A DNA stretch of 64,000 nucleotides from Paractinoplanes bogorensis (GCF_018829635.1 NZ_JAHKKG010000014.1:62001-126000); one strand, 5' to 3'; shown: positions 51,250 through 61,200, counted from the stretch's first letter. The notes: a model not told the origin generated them from the letters alone. Numbers and translations are program-made.

Positions 51250-51974
51250 GATCGTCCGCCGGCCAGGAAGGCGTCCATGCGGTCGCGCTTGTCGTCGGTC
51301 TCGAAGAGGACGGCCTGCGCCAGGTCGTCGGTCAGCGGATGCCCGTCACCGTCGGCCACGAGCTTGGTCAGGCGCAGGGCGAGCGCACCCGACCGGGACA
51401 TCCGGTCGAGCAGCGCGTGCGCCCGCGTGATCAGCTCGCCGGCGGGCACGACCTCGGCGACCAGCCCGAACCGCAGCGCGTCGTCGGCGTCGAGCCGCTT
51501 CCCCGCGAGCAGCACCTGCTTGGCGACCGACCCGCCGACCAGCTCGCGCAGCCGCCAGCTGGCCCCGGCCGCGGCGAGAATGCCCAGTCCCGGCTCGGGG
51601 TTGCCGAACACCGCGGTGGGCGACGCCAGCCGCAGGTCGCACGCGTACGCCAGTTCGGCGCCCCCGCCCAGTGCGTAGCCGTCCACCGCGGCCACCGTCG
51701 GCAGCGGCAGTTTGGCGATCCGGTCGAAGACCCGCCGGTTGATGCCCTGCAGCGCCTGGTCACGGCCGCGCTCGCGCAGCTCGCCGATGTCGGCCCCGGC
51801 CGCGAAGGTGCCGTCGGCCCCGGTGATCAGCAGCAGCCGCGGTTTCGCCTCGAGGGCCGCGCACACCTCGTGCAGCTCGGCCGCCATGGCCGCGTTGATG
51901 GCGTTGCGGGCCTCGGGCCGCCGCAACGTCACCACCACCCGGTCGTCGAGCTCTTCGACGTCGAGCGTGGTCAC
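51246..51974 (-). CDS. paaF: PaaF-like enoyl-CoA hydratase
   Basis: 242-residue crotonase: RPEARNAINAAMAAELHEVC, ITGADGTFAAGADIGEL (oxyanion strand), GYALGGGAELAYACDLRLAS (oxyanion Gly and first Glu) and FGNPEPGLGILAAAG (second Glu). Both catalytic Glu are present, as needed for hydration of 2,3-dehydroadipyl-CoA, so PaaF is preferred over the isomerase PaaG; without PaaG nearby it might also serve there. GTG at 51974 overlaps the thiolase stop (GTGA). Confidence 0.85.
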   Translation of the reverse strand: MTTLDVEELDDRVVVTLRRPEARNAINAAMAAELHEVCAALEAKPRLLLITGADGTFAAGADIGELRERGRDQALQGINRRVFDRIAKLPLPTVAAVDGYALGGGAELAYACDLRLASPTAVFGNPEPGLGILAAAGASWRLRELVGGSVAKQVLLAGKRLDADDALRFGLVAEVVPAGELITRAHALLDRMSRSGALALRLTKLVADGDGHPLTDDLAQAVLFETDDKRDRMDAFLAGGRS

Positions 51975-53164
51975 GGCCGCTCCAGCAGCATCGCGACGCC
52001 CTGTCCGACGCCGACGCACAGGGTGGCCAGGCCGCGCCGGGCGTCTTCGCGCTCCATCCGGCCGAGCAGCGTCACCGTGAGCCGGGCCCCCGAGCATCCC
52101 AGCGGATGCCCCAGGGCGATCGCCCCGCCGTCGGCGTTGACCCGTTCCTCGTCCAGCTTGAGCCGACGGATCACGGCCAAGGCCTGCACCGCGAACGCCT
52201 CGTTCAGCTCGACCGCGTCGACGTCGGTGGCCGACCAGCCCACCCGGTCGAGCGCCTTCTCGGTGGCGGGCACCGGGCCCAGGCCCATGATCTGCGGCGG
52301 CACACCGGCGCTGGCCGCGGTGACGATGCGGGCGCGCGGGACGAGCCCGTAACGCTCGACCGCGGCCCGGCTCGCCACGACCACCGCCGCCGCGCCGTCG
52401 CTGAGCGGCGAGGACGATGCGGCCGTGACCACCCCGCCGGCGCGGAACACGGGCCGCAGGCCGGCGAGTTTCTCCAGGGTGGAGCCGCGGCGCGGGATCT
52501 CGTCGGTGGTCACGTCGCCCACCGGCACGATCTCGCCCGAGAAGCGCCCGGCGTCGATCGCCGCGATCGCCCGCTCGTGGCTGCGCAGCGCGAAGGCGTC
52601 GCTGTCGGCCCGGGTGATGCCGTCGAGCGCGGCGACCTCTTCGGCGGTCTCCCCCATGCTGAGGGTGATGCGACGGTCTCCGGTCCGTTCCCGGTCGTAC
52701 GCGGCGAACGCCGGGTTGGTGAACCGCCACCCCAGCGACGTGTCGACCACCTCGCCCGGCCGGGCCCACGGGGTGCCGGGCTTCTGCATCACCCACGGCG
52801 CGCGGGTCATCGACTCGACGCCACCGGCCACGATCAGGTCGGCCTCACCGGCCCGGATCTGGTTGGCCGCCGACACGATCGCGGTGAGCCCGCTCGCGCA
52901 CAGCCGGTTGACCGTGTAGCCCGGCACGGTGTCGGGCAGCCCGGCCAGCAGCACCGCCATGCGGGCCACGTTGCGGTTGTCCTCCCCCGCCTGGTTGGCC
53001 GCGCCGAGCACCACCTCGTCGATCTGATCGGCGGGCACGCCGGCCCGGGCCACGGCCTGCTGGACGACGAGCCCGGCCAGGTCGTCGGGGCGGACGCCGG
53101 CCAGCGCACCGCCGTATTTGCCCTGCGGGGTGCGGACTCCGCCGACGAGAAAGGCCTCAGCCAT
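51971..53164 (-). CDS. paaJ: PaaJ-like acetyl-CoA C-acyltransferase
   Basis: 397-residue degradative thiolase: AEAFLVGGVRTPQGKYGG, VNRLCASGLTAIVSAANQIR (nucleophile Cys), GGVESMTRAPWVM, ALGHPLGCSGAR (GHP His and second Cys region CSG) and LCVGVGQGVAMLLE. Its likely substrate is 3-oxoadipyl-CoA (and the 5,6-dehydro form), giving succinyl-CoA plus acetyl-CoA. ATG at 53164; starts 16 bases after paaN. Confidence 0.92.
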   Translation of the reverse strand: MAEAFLVGGVRTPQGKYGGALAGVRPDDLAGLVVQQAVARAGVPADQIDEVVLGAANQAGEDNRNVARMAVLLAGLPDTVPGYTVNRLCASGLTAIVSAANQIRAGEADLIVAGGVESMTRAPWVMQKPGTPWARPGEVVDTSLGWRFTNPAFAAYDRERTGDRRITLSMGETAEEVAALDGITRADSDAFALRSHERAIAAIDAGRFSGEIVPVGDVTTDEIPRRGSTLEKLAGLRPVFRAGGVVTAASSSPLSDGAAAVVVASRAAVERYGLVPRARIVTAASAGVPPQIMGLGPVPATEKALDRVGWSATDVDAVELNEAFAVQALAVIRRLKLDEERVNADGGAIALGHPLGCSGARLTVTLLGRMEREDARRGLATLCVGVGQGVAMLLERP

Positions 53165-53180
53165 GGGTGATCCTCCGCGC

Positions 53181-54851
53181 TCAGACGTGGTGACGGGACT
53201 GGAGGGTGAAGAACCGGCCGGTGACGAAGTGGTCGTCGCTCAGCGAGGCCGTGGCCGCCGGGTTGGCGCTGGAGCCGTGCAGATCGCTGAACGCGGCGGT
53301 CTGGTTGACGAACACGCCACCCGTGAGGTTTTCGGCCAGGTGCACGCCGGCGTCGAGCGCCGCCTCACGGGCCGCGGCCAGCACCTCGGGGCTCGTGGAG
53401 TGGACCAGGGCGGTGAGGGCCCCGTGCGCGCGGACGGTCTCGACCAGGATGCGCAGGCTATGCCCGGTCGACTCGGTGCCGATCACGAACGAGACCGGGC
53501 CGAACCATTCCCGCGTGTACGCCTTCTCGTCGGCCGCATCGAGACGCACGACCACGGGCGTACGGATGGTGGCGCCGGGGTTCTGCTCGTCGGCGACCTC
53601 GGCCGTCGGGCGGATGACGCTGTTCGCGTGGCCCGCCTCGGTGACCCGGCTCAGCACCCCGTCGTTGACGATCGCGCCGAGCGTTCCCGCGGCTCGGGCC
53701 GGGTCGCCGAGCAGCTTGTCGAGTGCGGCGGCCAGGTCGGCCCCGAACTCGTCGGCACTGCGGTGCCCGGCGTCGGTCTCGATGCCGCTCGAGGGGACCA
53801 GGATGTTTTGCGGCGTGGTGCACATCTGGCCGCTGTAGAGCGAGAGCGAGAAGGACAGGTTGCGCAGCAGGCCCTTGTAGTCGTCGGTGGAGTCGACGAC
53901 CACCGTGTTGAGCCCGGCCTTCTCGGTGTAGACGACGGCCTGGCGGGCGTTGGCCTCGAGCCAGTTGCCGAACTCGCTCGACCCGGTGAAGTCGACGATG
54001 CGGACGTCGGGATGGGTGGCCAGGGTGGCCGCGATGCCGTCGCCCGGCTCCTCGGCGGCCAGCGTGACCAGGTCGGGGCTCTGCCCGGCCTCCTGGAGGA
54101 CCTCGCGGCAGATCTGCACGGTGAGGGCGAGCGGCAGCACCGCTCCCGGGTGCGGCTTGACGATCACCGGGTTGCCGGTGACCAGGCTCGCGAACAGGCC
54201 GGGATAGCTGTTCCAGGTGGGGAACGTGGTGCAGCCGATCACCAGGGCGACGCCGCGGCCGACGACCGTGCTGGTCTTCGTCATGCTCAGCGGGTCGCCG
54301 CCGCGCTGCGGCTTGTTCCACGCCGTGGTGACCGGGATGCGGGTGGTCGCGGCGAGCGCGCAGGCGACCGCCTCGAGCGCGCGGTCCTGCGCGTGCGGGC
54401 CGCCGGCCTGGAACGCCATCACGAAAGCCTGACCGGTGGTGTGCTGCACGGCGTGGGCCATCTCGAAGCTGCGCGCGTTGATCCGCTTGATGATCTCGGC
54501 GGCGACACCGGCGCGGCCCTCGGGACCGACGGCCCGCCAGGCCGGGGTGGCGGCGCGGGCGGCCGCGACCAGGGCCAGTGGGTCGGCCTTGGGATAGCTG
54601 ATGCCCAGCTCGAGGCCCCACGGCGAGCGCTCGGTGGACACCGTGCCGGAGGCGCCGGGCACCTCGATCGGGAAGGTCTGGCCGAGCACCGCCCGGAAGG
54701 CCCGCTCGCCCTCACCGGCCGCCGTCTCGCCGTAGACCGACTTGCTCGGTGACTCGGGGAAGGCCGACCAGTAGTCACGGACGGCCGCCGCCCGGACGGC
54801 CTGGTCGAGCAGCTCGGCGTGCGTCTCGTAGAACTCGGCGGGGCTGGTCAT
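53181..54851 (-). CDS. paaN: PaaN, phenylacetic acid degradation aldehyde dehydrogenase
   Basis: 556-residue aldehyde dehydrogenase of the PaaN (TIGR02288-type) family: FYETHAELLDQAVRAAAVRDYW at the N terminus, VYTEKAGLNTVVVDSTDD (general-base Glu), YSGQMCTTPQNILVPSSG (nucleophile Cys), and TGGVFVNQTAAFSDLHG. It lacks the C-terminal MaoC hydratase domain of PaaZ, so ring cleavage of the oxepin needs a hydrolase from elsewhere. Product is 3-oxo-5,6-dehydrosuberyl-CoA. First gene of the operon; ATG at 54851 with GGGAG upstream. Confidence 0.92.
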   Translation of the reverse strand: MTSPAEFYETHAELLDQAVRAAAVRDYWSAFPESPSKSVYGETAAGEGERAFRAVLGQTFPIEVPGASGTVSTERSPWGLELGISYPKADPLALVAAARAATPAWRAVGPEGRAGVAAEIIKRINARSFEMAHAVQHTTGQAFVMAFQAGGPHAQDRALEAVACALAATTRIPVTTAWNKPQRGGDPLSMTKTSTVVGRGVALVIGCTTFPTWNSYPGLFASLVTGNPVIVKPHPGAVLPLALTVQICREVLQEAGQSPDLVTLAAEEPGDGIAATLATHPDVRIVDFTGSSEFGNWLEANARQAVVYTEKAGLNTVVVDSTDDYKGLLRNLSFSLSLYSGQMCTTPQNILVPSSGIETDAGHRSADEFGADLAAALDKLLGDPARAAGTLGAIVNDGVLSRVTEAGHANSVIRPTAEVADEQNPGATIRTPVVVRLDAADEKAYTREWFGPVSFVIGTESTGHSLRILVETVRAHGALTALVHSTSPEVLAAAREAALDAGVHLAENLTGGVFVNQTAAFSDLHGSSANPAATASLSDDHFVTGRFFTLQSRHHV

Positions 54852-54882
54852 CCTGCGCTCCCTTGCGCTAGCGTTCCCTATT

Positions 54883-54910
54883 ATCTACCGTCCGGTCGGT
54901 CGGTAATCAA
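54883..54910. promoter_or_regulatory. Predicted PaaR operator within the paaN promoter
   Basis: ACCGTCCGGTCGGT at 54887-54900 fits ACCGnnCGnnCGGT, the core of the PaaR palindrome I know from Corynebacterium; CGGT at 54901-54904 extends it in part. On the minus strand it sits between a -35 TTGATT (54910-54905) and a -10 region TAGATAAT just after it, so PaaR binding should block paaN transcription until phenylacetyl-CoA binds. Confidence 0.75.
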
Positions 54911-54924
54911 GCCCGGGAGACAAG

Positions 54925-55572
54925 ATGGCATCGTCCTCCGAGAAGGCATCGCCACCAGCGAGGGAGCCACGCAAGCGCGGACGACCCGGACATGACCAGG
55001 ATGCCGTGCTCGCGGCCGCTGTGCGGCTGTTCAACGAGCGCGGCTACGACTACACGAGCATGTTCGACATCGCGGTGGCGCTCGGCATCACCAAATCGAG
55101 CGTCTACCACCACATCAGCGGCAAGGAACAGCTGCTCCAGATGGCGATGGACCGGGCGCTCGACGGCCTGTTCGAGGCGGCCGACGAGGTCCGCGCGCTC
55201 GAGGTGACCGCCCTCGAGCGCCTCGAGCAGCTGATCCGGCGCAGCGTACTGGTGCTGTCCGACCGCTTCGAATACGTGACCGTGCTGCTCCGCGTCCGCG
55301 GCAACACCGAGGTCGAGCAGCACGCCCTCGAGCGCCGGCGCGAGTTCGACGGTCTGGTCACCGAGCTGGTCAAACAGGCTCAGGCCGAGGGCGGCGTCCG
55401 GCCCGACATCGATCCCCCGACCGCCGCCCGCCTGCTCCTCGGCATGGTCAACTCGCTGACGGAGTGGTACCGCCCGCGTCCCGGCGGCGCCGAGTCGATC
55501 GCCGACGCCGTCACCACCCTCGCCTTCGAGGGCCTGAGATCATCAAAACCCTTCCCGCCGTACGCGTCCTGA
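54925..55572 (+). CDS. paaR: PaaR, TetR-family repressor of the paa operon
   Basis: 215 residues: PRKRGRPGHDQDAVLAAAVR, FNERGYDYTSMFDIAVALGI, TKSSVYHHISGKEQLLQMAM (HTH about 48-68), then a helical effector domain with LLLGMVNSLTEWYRPRP. Strongly resembles actinobacterial PaaR in sequence style and position, divergent from paaN across 73 bases. Phenylacetyl-CoA is the known inducer in other species. ATG at 54925 with GGGAGA upstream; the operator also lies before this gene, so autoregulation is likely. Confidence 0.88.
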   Translation: MASSSEKASPPAREPRKRGRPGHDQDAVLAAAVRLFNERGYDYTSMFDIAVALGITKSSVYHHISGKEQLLQMAMDRALDGLFEAADEVRALEVTALERLEQLIRRSVLVLSDRFEYVTVLLRVRGNTEVEQHALERRREFDGLVTELVKQAQAEGGVRPDIDPPTAARLLLGMVNSLTEWYRPRPGGAESIADAVTTLAFEGLRSSKPFPPYAS

Positions 55573-55683
55573 CCATCCCTTCTCCCGTACGCCCCCTGAG
55601 GCGCTCACAAGATCTCCCCAACCTCTGCCACCTCCGTGCACGTCCGGTTGCACCCGGGGGCCGAGTGACTAGCGTGATCGGCG

Positions 55684-56883
55684 ATGAAGCGAAGCCTGGC
55701 CGCCGTCCTCGTCCTCACGGGACTTCTGAGCGCCTGCACCACGACCGACGACCAGCCCACGGCCGCGCCGCCGTCCTCCGCGGCACCACCGTCCTCCGCG
55801 GAGCCGCCGCCGTCCGCCGAGCCGTCGCTGTCCAGCGCACCCCCGCCGCCCGCCGACTGCGTCACGACCACGCTCGACGGCCTGAACCAGGCCGAACGCG
55901 TCGGCCAGCTGCTGATGATCGGGGTCTCGGTCAACGCACCCAGCGGCGCCGGCGACACCCTGCGCCGCTATCACGTCGGTGGCACGTTCCTGCGCGGCCG
56001 CAGCACGCACTCCGCCGCCCGGCTCAAGTCCGGCATCGCCGCGCTGCAGAAGAACGCCGCCCTGCCCATGCTGGTGGCGGTCGACCAGGAGGGCGGCAGC
56101 GTCCAGACGCTCAAGGGTCCCGACTTCCCGCGCCTGCCCTCAGCCTTCCGGCTCGGCGCCGGCCCGGCGCCGGCACTGCGCGACACGACCCGCGGGAGCG
56201 CCCGGCGCCTGGCCGCGATCGGCGTGAACCTCAATCTGGCTCCGGTGGCCGACACCGTCCCGGCGAGCATCGGCGAGGCCAACCCGCCGATCGGGGCGTT
56301 CCACCGCCAGTTCGGTTCCGATCCCGCCCGGGTCTCGGCGGCCATCCGCACGGTCGTGCCCACCTCGCAGGAGGCGGGCGTGCTGACCACGCTGAAACAC
56401 TTCCCGGGTCTGGGCCGCGTGCGGGTCAACACCGACGTCTCGACGGGCGCGACCGACAACACGGCCACCGTGAACGACCCCTATCTGGCCCCGTTCAAGG
56501 CGGGCATCGAGGCCGGCACGGCCGCGGTGATGATCTCGTCGGCGCGCTACCCGAAGATCGACACGGATGCCCTGGCCGCCTTCTCCCGCCCGGTCATCAC
56601 CGGCCTGCTGCGCGACAAGATCGGCTTCGACGGCCTGGTGATCTCCGACGATCTGGGCGCGGCCCGCGCCGTCACCGGCGTCGTCCCCGCCCAGCGGGCC
56701 ACCCGCTTCGTGTCCGCGGGCGGCGACATGGTGCTGACGATCGTCCCCTCGGACGCCGCCCCCATGGCCGCCGCCCTGATCGACAAGGCCGAAAGCGATC
56801 CGGCGTTCCGCGCCCGGGTCGACGACGCCGCCCGCCACGTCCTCCAGGCCAAGCAGAAAGCCGGCCTCCTCCGCTGCGGCTGA
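55684..56883 (+). CDS. GH3 beta-N-acetylglucosaminidase lipoprotein (LpqI/NagZ-like)
   Basis: 399 residues. KRSLAAVLVLTGLLSAC is a lipoprotein signal (LSAC). A Pro/Ser/Ala linker follows, then the GH3 barrel: MLVAVDQEGGSVQTLKG, GVNLNLAPVADT, TTLKHFPGLGRVRVNTDVST and FDGLVISDDLGAA (nucleophile Asp). The usual NagZ general-base His in a DSH context is absent; the segment reads NTDVST, as in other LpqI-type proteins I recall. Likely removes GlcNAc from cell-wall fragments outside the membrane. ATG at 55684. Confidence 0.85.
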   Translation: MKRSLAAVLVLTGLLSACTTTDDQPTAAPPSSAAPPSSAEPPPSAEPSLSSAPPPPADCVTTTLDGLNQAERVGQLLMIGVSVNAPSGAGDTLRRYHVGGTFLRGRSTHSAARLKSGIAALQKNAALPMLVAVDQEGGSVQTLKGPDFPRLPSAFRLGAGPAPALRDTTRGSARRLAAIGVNLNLAPVADTVPASIGEANPPIGAFHRQFGSDPARVSAAIRTVVPTSQEAGVLTTLKHFPGLGRVRVNTDVSTGATDNTATVNDPYLAPFKAGIEAGTAAVMISSARYPKIDTDALAAFSRPVITGLLRDKIGFDGLVISDDLGAARAVTGVVPAQRATRFVSAGGDMVLTIVPSDAAPMAAALIDKAESDPAFRARVDDAARHVLQAKQKAGLLRCG

Positions 56884-56910
56884 CACCGTAAGGCAAGCAT
56901 CTGCGGCCGG

Positions 56911-57029
56911 CCGCAGGGAGCGACCAGCCGCAGGAAGCGACCAGCCGCAGGAAGCGACCAGCCGCAGGAAGCGACCAGCCGCAGGAAGCGACCAGCCGCA
57001 GGAGGCGACCAGCCGCAGGAGGTAGCTGG
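56911..57029. repeat. 17-bp tandem array, 6 full units plus one degenerate
   Basis: Units of CCGCAGGAAGCGACCAG start at 56911, 56928, 56945, 56962, 56979 and 56996; a decayed seventh starts at 57013. It begins 28 bases after the GH3 stop. Confidence 0.95.
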
Positions 57030-57063
57030 CGCAAACCGAAGGCGGCCGCATACGAGCGCGACA

Positions 57064-57076
57064 GGCTGGTCGCTCC
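57064..57076. repeat. Inverted copy of the 17-bp array unit
   Basis: GGCTGGTCGCTCC here is the exact reverse complement of 56918-56930 in the first array unit (13 bp). It can pair with that unit and nearly with each of the others, making a large variable hairpin after the GH3 gene. Confidence 0.7.
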
Positions 57077-57115
57077 GGGTGCGGCGTGGGCCGCGTACCA
57101 GCTGTGCGTCTGCGG

Positions 57116-57613
57116 TCAGAAGGCGTCGAGGAACGACCGCAGGCCGGTGGCCGGGGTGAGCAGCGAGACCGCGGAACCATCGCCGAAGTCGAGCCGCAGC
57201 CGCCCGTCGTTGTCACCGGCCTTGGCCAGCTGCGCCCGCGGCGCCTCCCACCGCAGGCTCGCCGCCCCGGTGCGCGGCCGGAACAGTTCACGCCACGAAC
57301 CGAGGCCCTTGGCCAGCAGCACCAGGCGCCGGTCGGTGACGGCCAGCAGCCGCGGCTCGGTGACGTTTCGGATGTGCTCGTCCAGCCGGTAGGCGAGGCT
57401 CCGCGGCGTTCCGTGCACCCCCCGGCGAGTGGCGGGCCCGATGGTCTTGGGCCGCCGGAACCGCCATGGCGACAGGTCGGACTTCGTCATCCCGGCCAGG
57501 GTCTGCGCATCGGCCCGGCTCACCCACACGGCAGCGAGGAACCTCTCGCCGTCCCCCAGATGCTCCCGGACGAGATCCTCGACCGACTCCGCCCGCTCGG
57601 CACCGGGATTCAC
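57116..57613 (-). CDS. Hypothetical protein, PH-like fold suspected
   Basis: 165 residues from GTG at 57613, chosen because GGGGGAG lies seven bases upstream (an ATG at 57631 is possible). HIRNVTEPRLLAVTDRRLVLLAKGLGSWRELF is the pattern of bacterial PH-like domains (xxLAVTDRRLVLL), followed by RWEAPRAQLAKAGDNDG and LRLDFGDGSAVSLLTP. No signal peptide. Such domains are small scaffolds; function unknown. 57632-57811, divergent from the next gene, shows nothing notable. Confidence 0.7.
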   Translation of the reverse strand: MNPGAERAESVEDLVREHLGDGERFLAAVWVSRADAQTLAGMTKSDLSPWRFRRPKTIGPATRRGVHGTPRSLAYRLDEHIRNVTEPRLLAVTDRRLVLLAKGLGSWRELFRPRTGAASLRWEAPRAQLAKAGDNDGRLRLDFGDGSAVSLLTPATGLRSFLDAF

Positions 57614-57811
57614 AGCTCCACTCCCCCTCATAGTCCAGCTCACCCCAGTCGACCACGACGACCCGCCCGTGCCGAAGCCGGGGCCGCCGGTAAATCGCGT
57701 GCGCCCGGCCGCCCCGGCTGGCACGATCGCCGGCATGCCGCCTTAGGTGCAGTCGCCCTCTCCGCATCCCCACCGGGGCCGCGGGCGACTGCCGTGAGGA
57801 CCACGGCCGAC

Positions 57812-58186
57812 ATGAGCAAGACCGATCGGACCCGGCCGGGCTGGGTCACCGAGTTCTTCACCGGCGTGCTCGAGCACGATCACACCAGCGGCGAGTGCCG
57901 CGTCGAGACGCTGGCCGAGGCCCGCGGCCCCCGCCGTTCCAGGCCGCCGTGCCGGCACCGGCTCCGCCTGGGCTACGTCTACCGGGCCAAGATGTACGGC
58001 GACCGGATGACGCCCGGCTTCGAGCACCAGATCTACCACTCGCCGATGCGCCGGACGGCCCGCGACGTGCTGCACCGGGCCCGCGGCGAGTACAACGCCG
58101 GGCACCGGCCGGGCGACGACGACATCGAGGACAGCTGGGAGCCCCCGCTGCCGGCCGCGAACAACGCCATCTGGCTCTTCTGGTGA
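57812..58186 (+). CDS. Hypothetical protein
   Basis: 124 residues: SKTDRTRPGWVTEFFTGVLE, a basic middle (RRSRPPCRHRLRLGYVYRAK), then EHQIYHSPMRRTARDVLHRA and a C-terminal NNAIWLFW. His/Arg/Trp-rich, soluble, with no family I recognise. ATG at 57812 is preferred; GTG at 57794 is in frame. Codon bias supports coding. It ends before a hairpin shared with ileS. Confidence 0.55.
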   Translation: MSKTDRTRPGWVTEFFTGVLEHDHTSGECRVETLAEARGPRRSRPPCRHRLRLGYVYRAKMYGDRMTPGFEHQIYHSPMRRTARDVLHRARGEYNAGHRPGDDDIEDSWEPPLPAANNAIWLFW

Positions 58187-58192
58187 CCAGGT

Positions 58193-58231
58193 GTCCCCGG
58201 GGACCGCACGAGGCGGGCCCCGCGGACGTGC
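58193..58231. terminator. Inverted repeats between convergent stops
   Basis: A 12-bp palindrome GTCCCCGGGGAC (58193-58204) and a second hairpin with GCACG/CGTGC outer arms (58206-58210, 58227-58231) around GCGGG/CCCGC. Located between the stop at 58186 and the ileS stop at 58239. Confidence 0.5.
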
Positions 58232-58238
58232 CTTCCGC

Positions 58239-61200
58239 TTATGCCTTACGGAGCCAGAACGTCAGTCCGATCGACTCGTCGGTGAACTCGCGCGAGCCGG
58301 TCGGCGCCGACGAACCGGCCGAGTAGGACGTCGCCAGCACCTCGTCGGACACCAGCGCGGCGTGCTCGGTCATGGCCAGCTCGGTCTCCCCCTGGGCCGA
58401 CCACACCAGCTCGATGCGGTCGGACACCTCGAACCCGCTGGTCTTGCGCGCCTCCTGGATCTGCCGCACGGCGTCGCGCGCCACGCCGGCCCGGCGCAGC
58501 TCGGGCGTGAGCTCCAGGTCGAGCGCCACGGTGGCCCCCGAGTCGGACGCGACGGCCCACCCGGCGCGCGGGGTCTCGGTGATGAAGACCTCGTCGGGGC
58601 TCAGGGTGACCGGCTCGCCCTCGACCTCGACCGTCGCCGTGCCCGTGCCGCGCAGTGCGGAGGACAGCTCGGCGGCGTCGGCGGCCGCGATTGCCTGGGC
58701 GACGACCTGCACCCTCTTGCCGAAGCGCTTGCCGAGCGGCCGGAAGTTGGCCTTGGCCGTCGTGTCGACGAAGGAGCCCGCCACCCGGGTGACCTCGCCG
58801 ACGTTGAGCTCCGCGGCGATCTCGGCCAGCAGGTCGTCGGGCAGGTCGTCGAAGCCGGCGCCCGAGGCCAGCGCGCGGGACAGCGGCTGCCGCACCTTCT
58901 GCCCGGACTCGGCCCGGGCCGCCCGGCCCAGCTCGACCAGCCGCCGCACCAGCGTCATCTGCCGGGACAGGGCCGGGTCGATCAGCGCCGCGTCGGGCTC
59001 GGGGAAGGCGGCCAGGTGCACCGACTCCGGCTCGCTTCCGTCGACCGCGACGACCAGATCGCGCCAGACCCGCTCGGTGACGAACGGGGTCAGCGGCGCC
59101 ATCAGCAGCGTCACCGTGCGCAGCGCCTCGTGCAGGGTGGCCAGCGCGGCCGGGTCGCCCCGCCAGAACCGGCGCCGGCTGCGGCGCACGTACCAGTTGG
59201 ACAGGTCGTCGACGAACGCGGCGAGCAGCCGGCCCGCTTCCTGGGTGTCGAACACCGCGTACGCCTGGTCGACCTGGCCGACCAGTGTGTTCAGTTCGGA
59301 GAGGACCCAGCGGTCGAGCAGCGGCCGCTCGGCCGGTGCCGGGTCGGACGCGGACGGCGTCCAGCCGGAGGACCGCCCGTAAAGGGCCTGGAACGCCACC
59401 GTGTTCCAGTAGGTCAGCAGCGTCTTGCGTACGACCTCCTGCAGCGTGGTGTTGCCGACCCGGCGCGCCGACCAGGGCGACCCGACGCAGGCCATGAACC
59501 AGCGGACCGCGTCGGCGCCGTGCGTGTCCATCAGCGGGATCGGCTCGAGGATGTTGCCGAGGTGCTTGGACATCTTGCGCCCGTCCTCGGCCAGGATGTG
59601 GCCCAGGCAGACGACGGCCTCGTAGGACGAGCGGTCGAAGACGAGCGTGCTCACCGCCATCAGCGTGTAGAACCAGCCGCGGGTCTGGTCGATCGCCTCG
59701 GAGATGAACTGCGCGGGGAAGCGCTGCTCGAAGAGCTCCTTGTTCTTGTAGGGGTAGCCGAACTGCGCGAACGGCATCGAACCCGAGTCGTACCAGGCGT
59801 CGATCACCTCGGGCACCCGGGTCGCCGTCGCCGTGCACTGCGGGCACGCGAACGTGACCTCGTCGATGTAGGGCCGGTGCGGATCGAGGTCGGCCAGATC
59901 GCGCCCGGCCCGCTGGCCGAGCTCGGCCAGCGACCCGATGCAGGTCAGGTGCCCCTCGGTGCACCGCCAGATCGGCAGCGGCGTGCCCCAGTAGCGGTTG
60001 CGCGACAGCGCCCAGTCGACGTTGTTGGTGAGCCAGTCGCCGTAGCGCCCGTGCTTCACCGTCTCGGGCTGCCAGGTGGTCTTCTCGTTCTCCCGCAGAA
60101 GCTTTTCCCGTACGGCCGTGGTGCGCACATACCACGACGGCTGGGCGTAGTAGATCAACGCGGTGTGGCACCGCCAGCAGTGCGGGTACTGGTGCTCGTA
60201 GGGGTCGAGGCGGAACAGCAGGCCGGTGCGCCGCAGTTCCTCGACCAGTGGTTCGTTCGCGGTCCGGAAGAACAGCCCGCCGACCAGCGGAAGCTCGGCC
60301 TCGAAGGTGCCGTCACGCCGCACCGGGTTGACCATCGGCAACCCGTACGCGCGGCAGCTGGCCAGGTCGTCGGCGCCGAACGCGGGCGACTGGTGGACGA
60401 GCCCGGTGCCGCTGTCGGTGGTGACGTAGCCGGCCAGGATCACGATGTGTGCGTCGGGGACATCGACCAGGCCGAACGGCGGCGTGTAGGTCCACCGTTC
60501 GAGTTCCTTGCCCTCGAACGACTCGCCGGTCGGCGTCCAGCCCTCGCCCAGCACCTGCCCGGCCAGTGCCTCGGCGACGACCAACTGCTCCTGTCCGTCG
60601 GTCATCACCACGTACGCGGAACCGGGGTTGACCGCAACGGCCGTGTTGGAGACCAGGGTCCACGGGGTGGTCGTCCAGACCAGCAGCGACGCCCGGCCGG
60701 CCAGCGGGCCCGAGGTGAGCGGGAAGCGGACGTAGACCGCCGGATCGACGTCGGTCTCGTAGCCCTGGGCGAGCTCGTGGTCGGACAGGGTGGTCTGGTC
60801 GCGTGGGCACCACGGGGCGACGCGGAAGTCTTCGACCAGCAGGCCCTTGTCGAAGATCTGCTGGAGCGACCACCAGACCGACTCGATGTATTCCGGGTCC
60901 ATCGTGCGGTAGGCGTCGTCCATGTCGACCCAGTAGCCCATGCGCTCGGTGAGCTGGGCGAACGCGTCGGTGTGGCGGGTCACGGAGGCGCGGCAGCGGT
61001 CGTTGAACCGCGCTACGCCGTACGCCTCGATGTCCTGCTTGCCGCTGAAGCCGAGTTCCTTCTCCACGGCCAGCTCGACCGGGAGGCCGTGGCAGTCCCA
61101 GCCGGCCTTGCGGGCGACGTGGAAGCCCTTCATCGTGCGGTAGCGCGGGAACACGTCCTTGAAGACGCGCGCCTCGATGTGGTGGGCGCCGGGCATGCCG

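Noticed and set aside
56911..57029. CRISPR array
   Set aside because: 17-bp units are contiguous with no spacers, and no cas genes are present.
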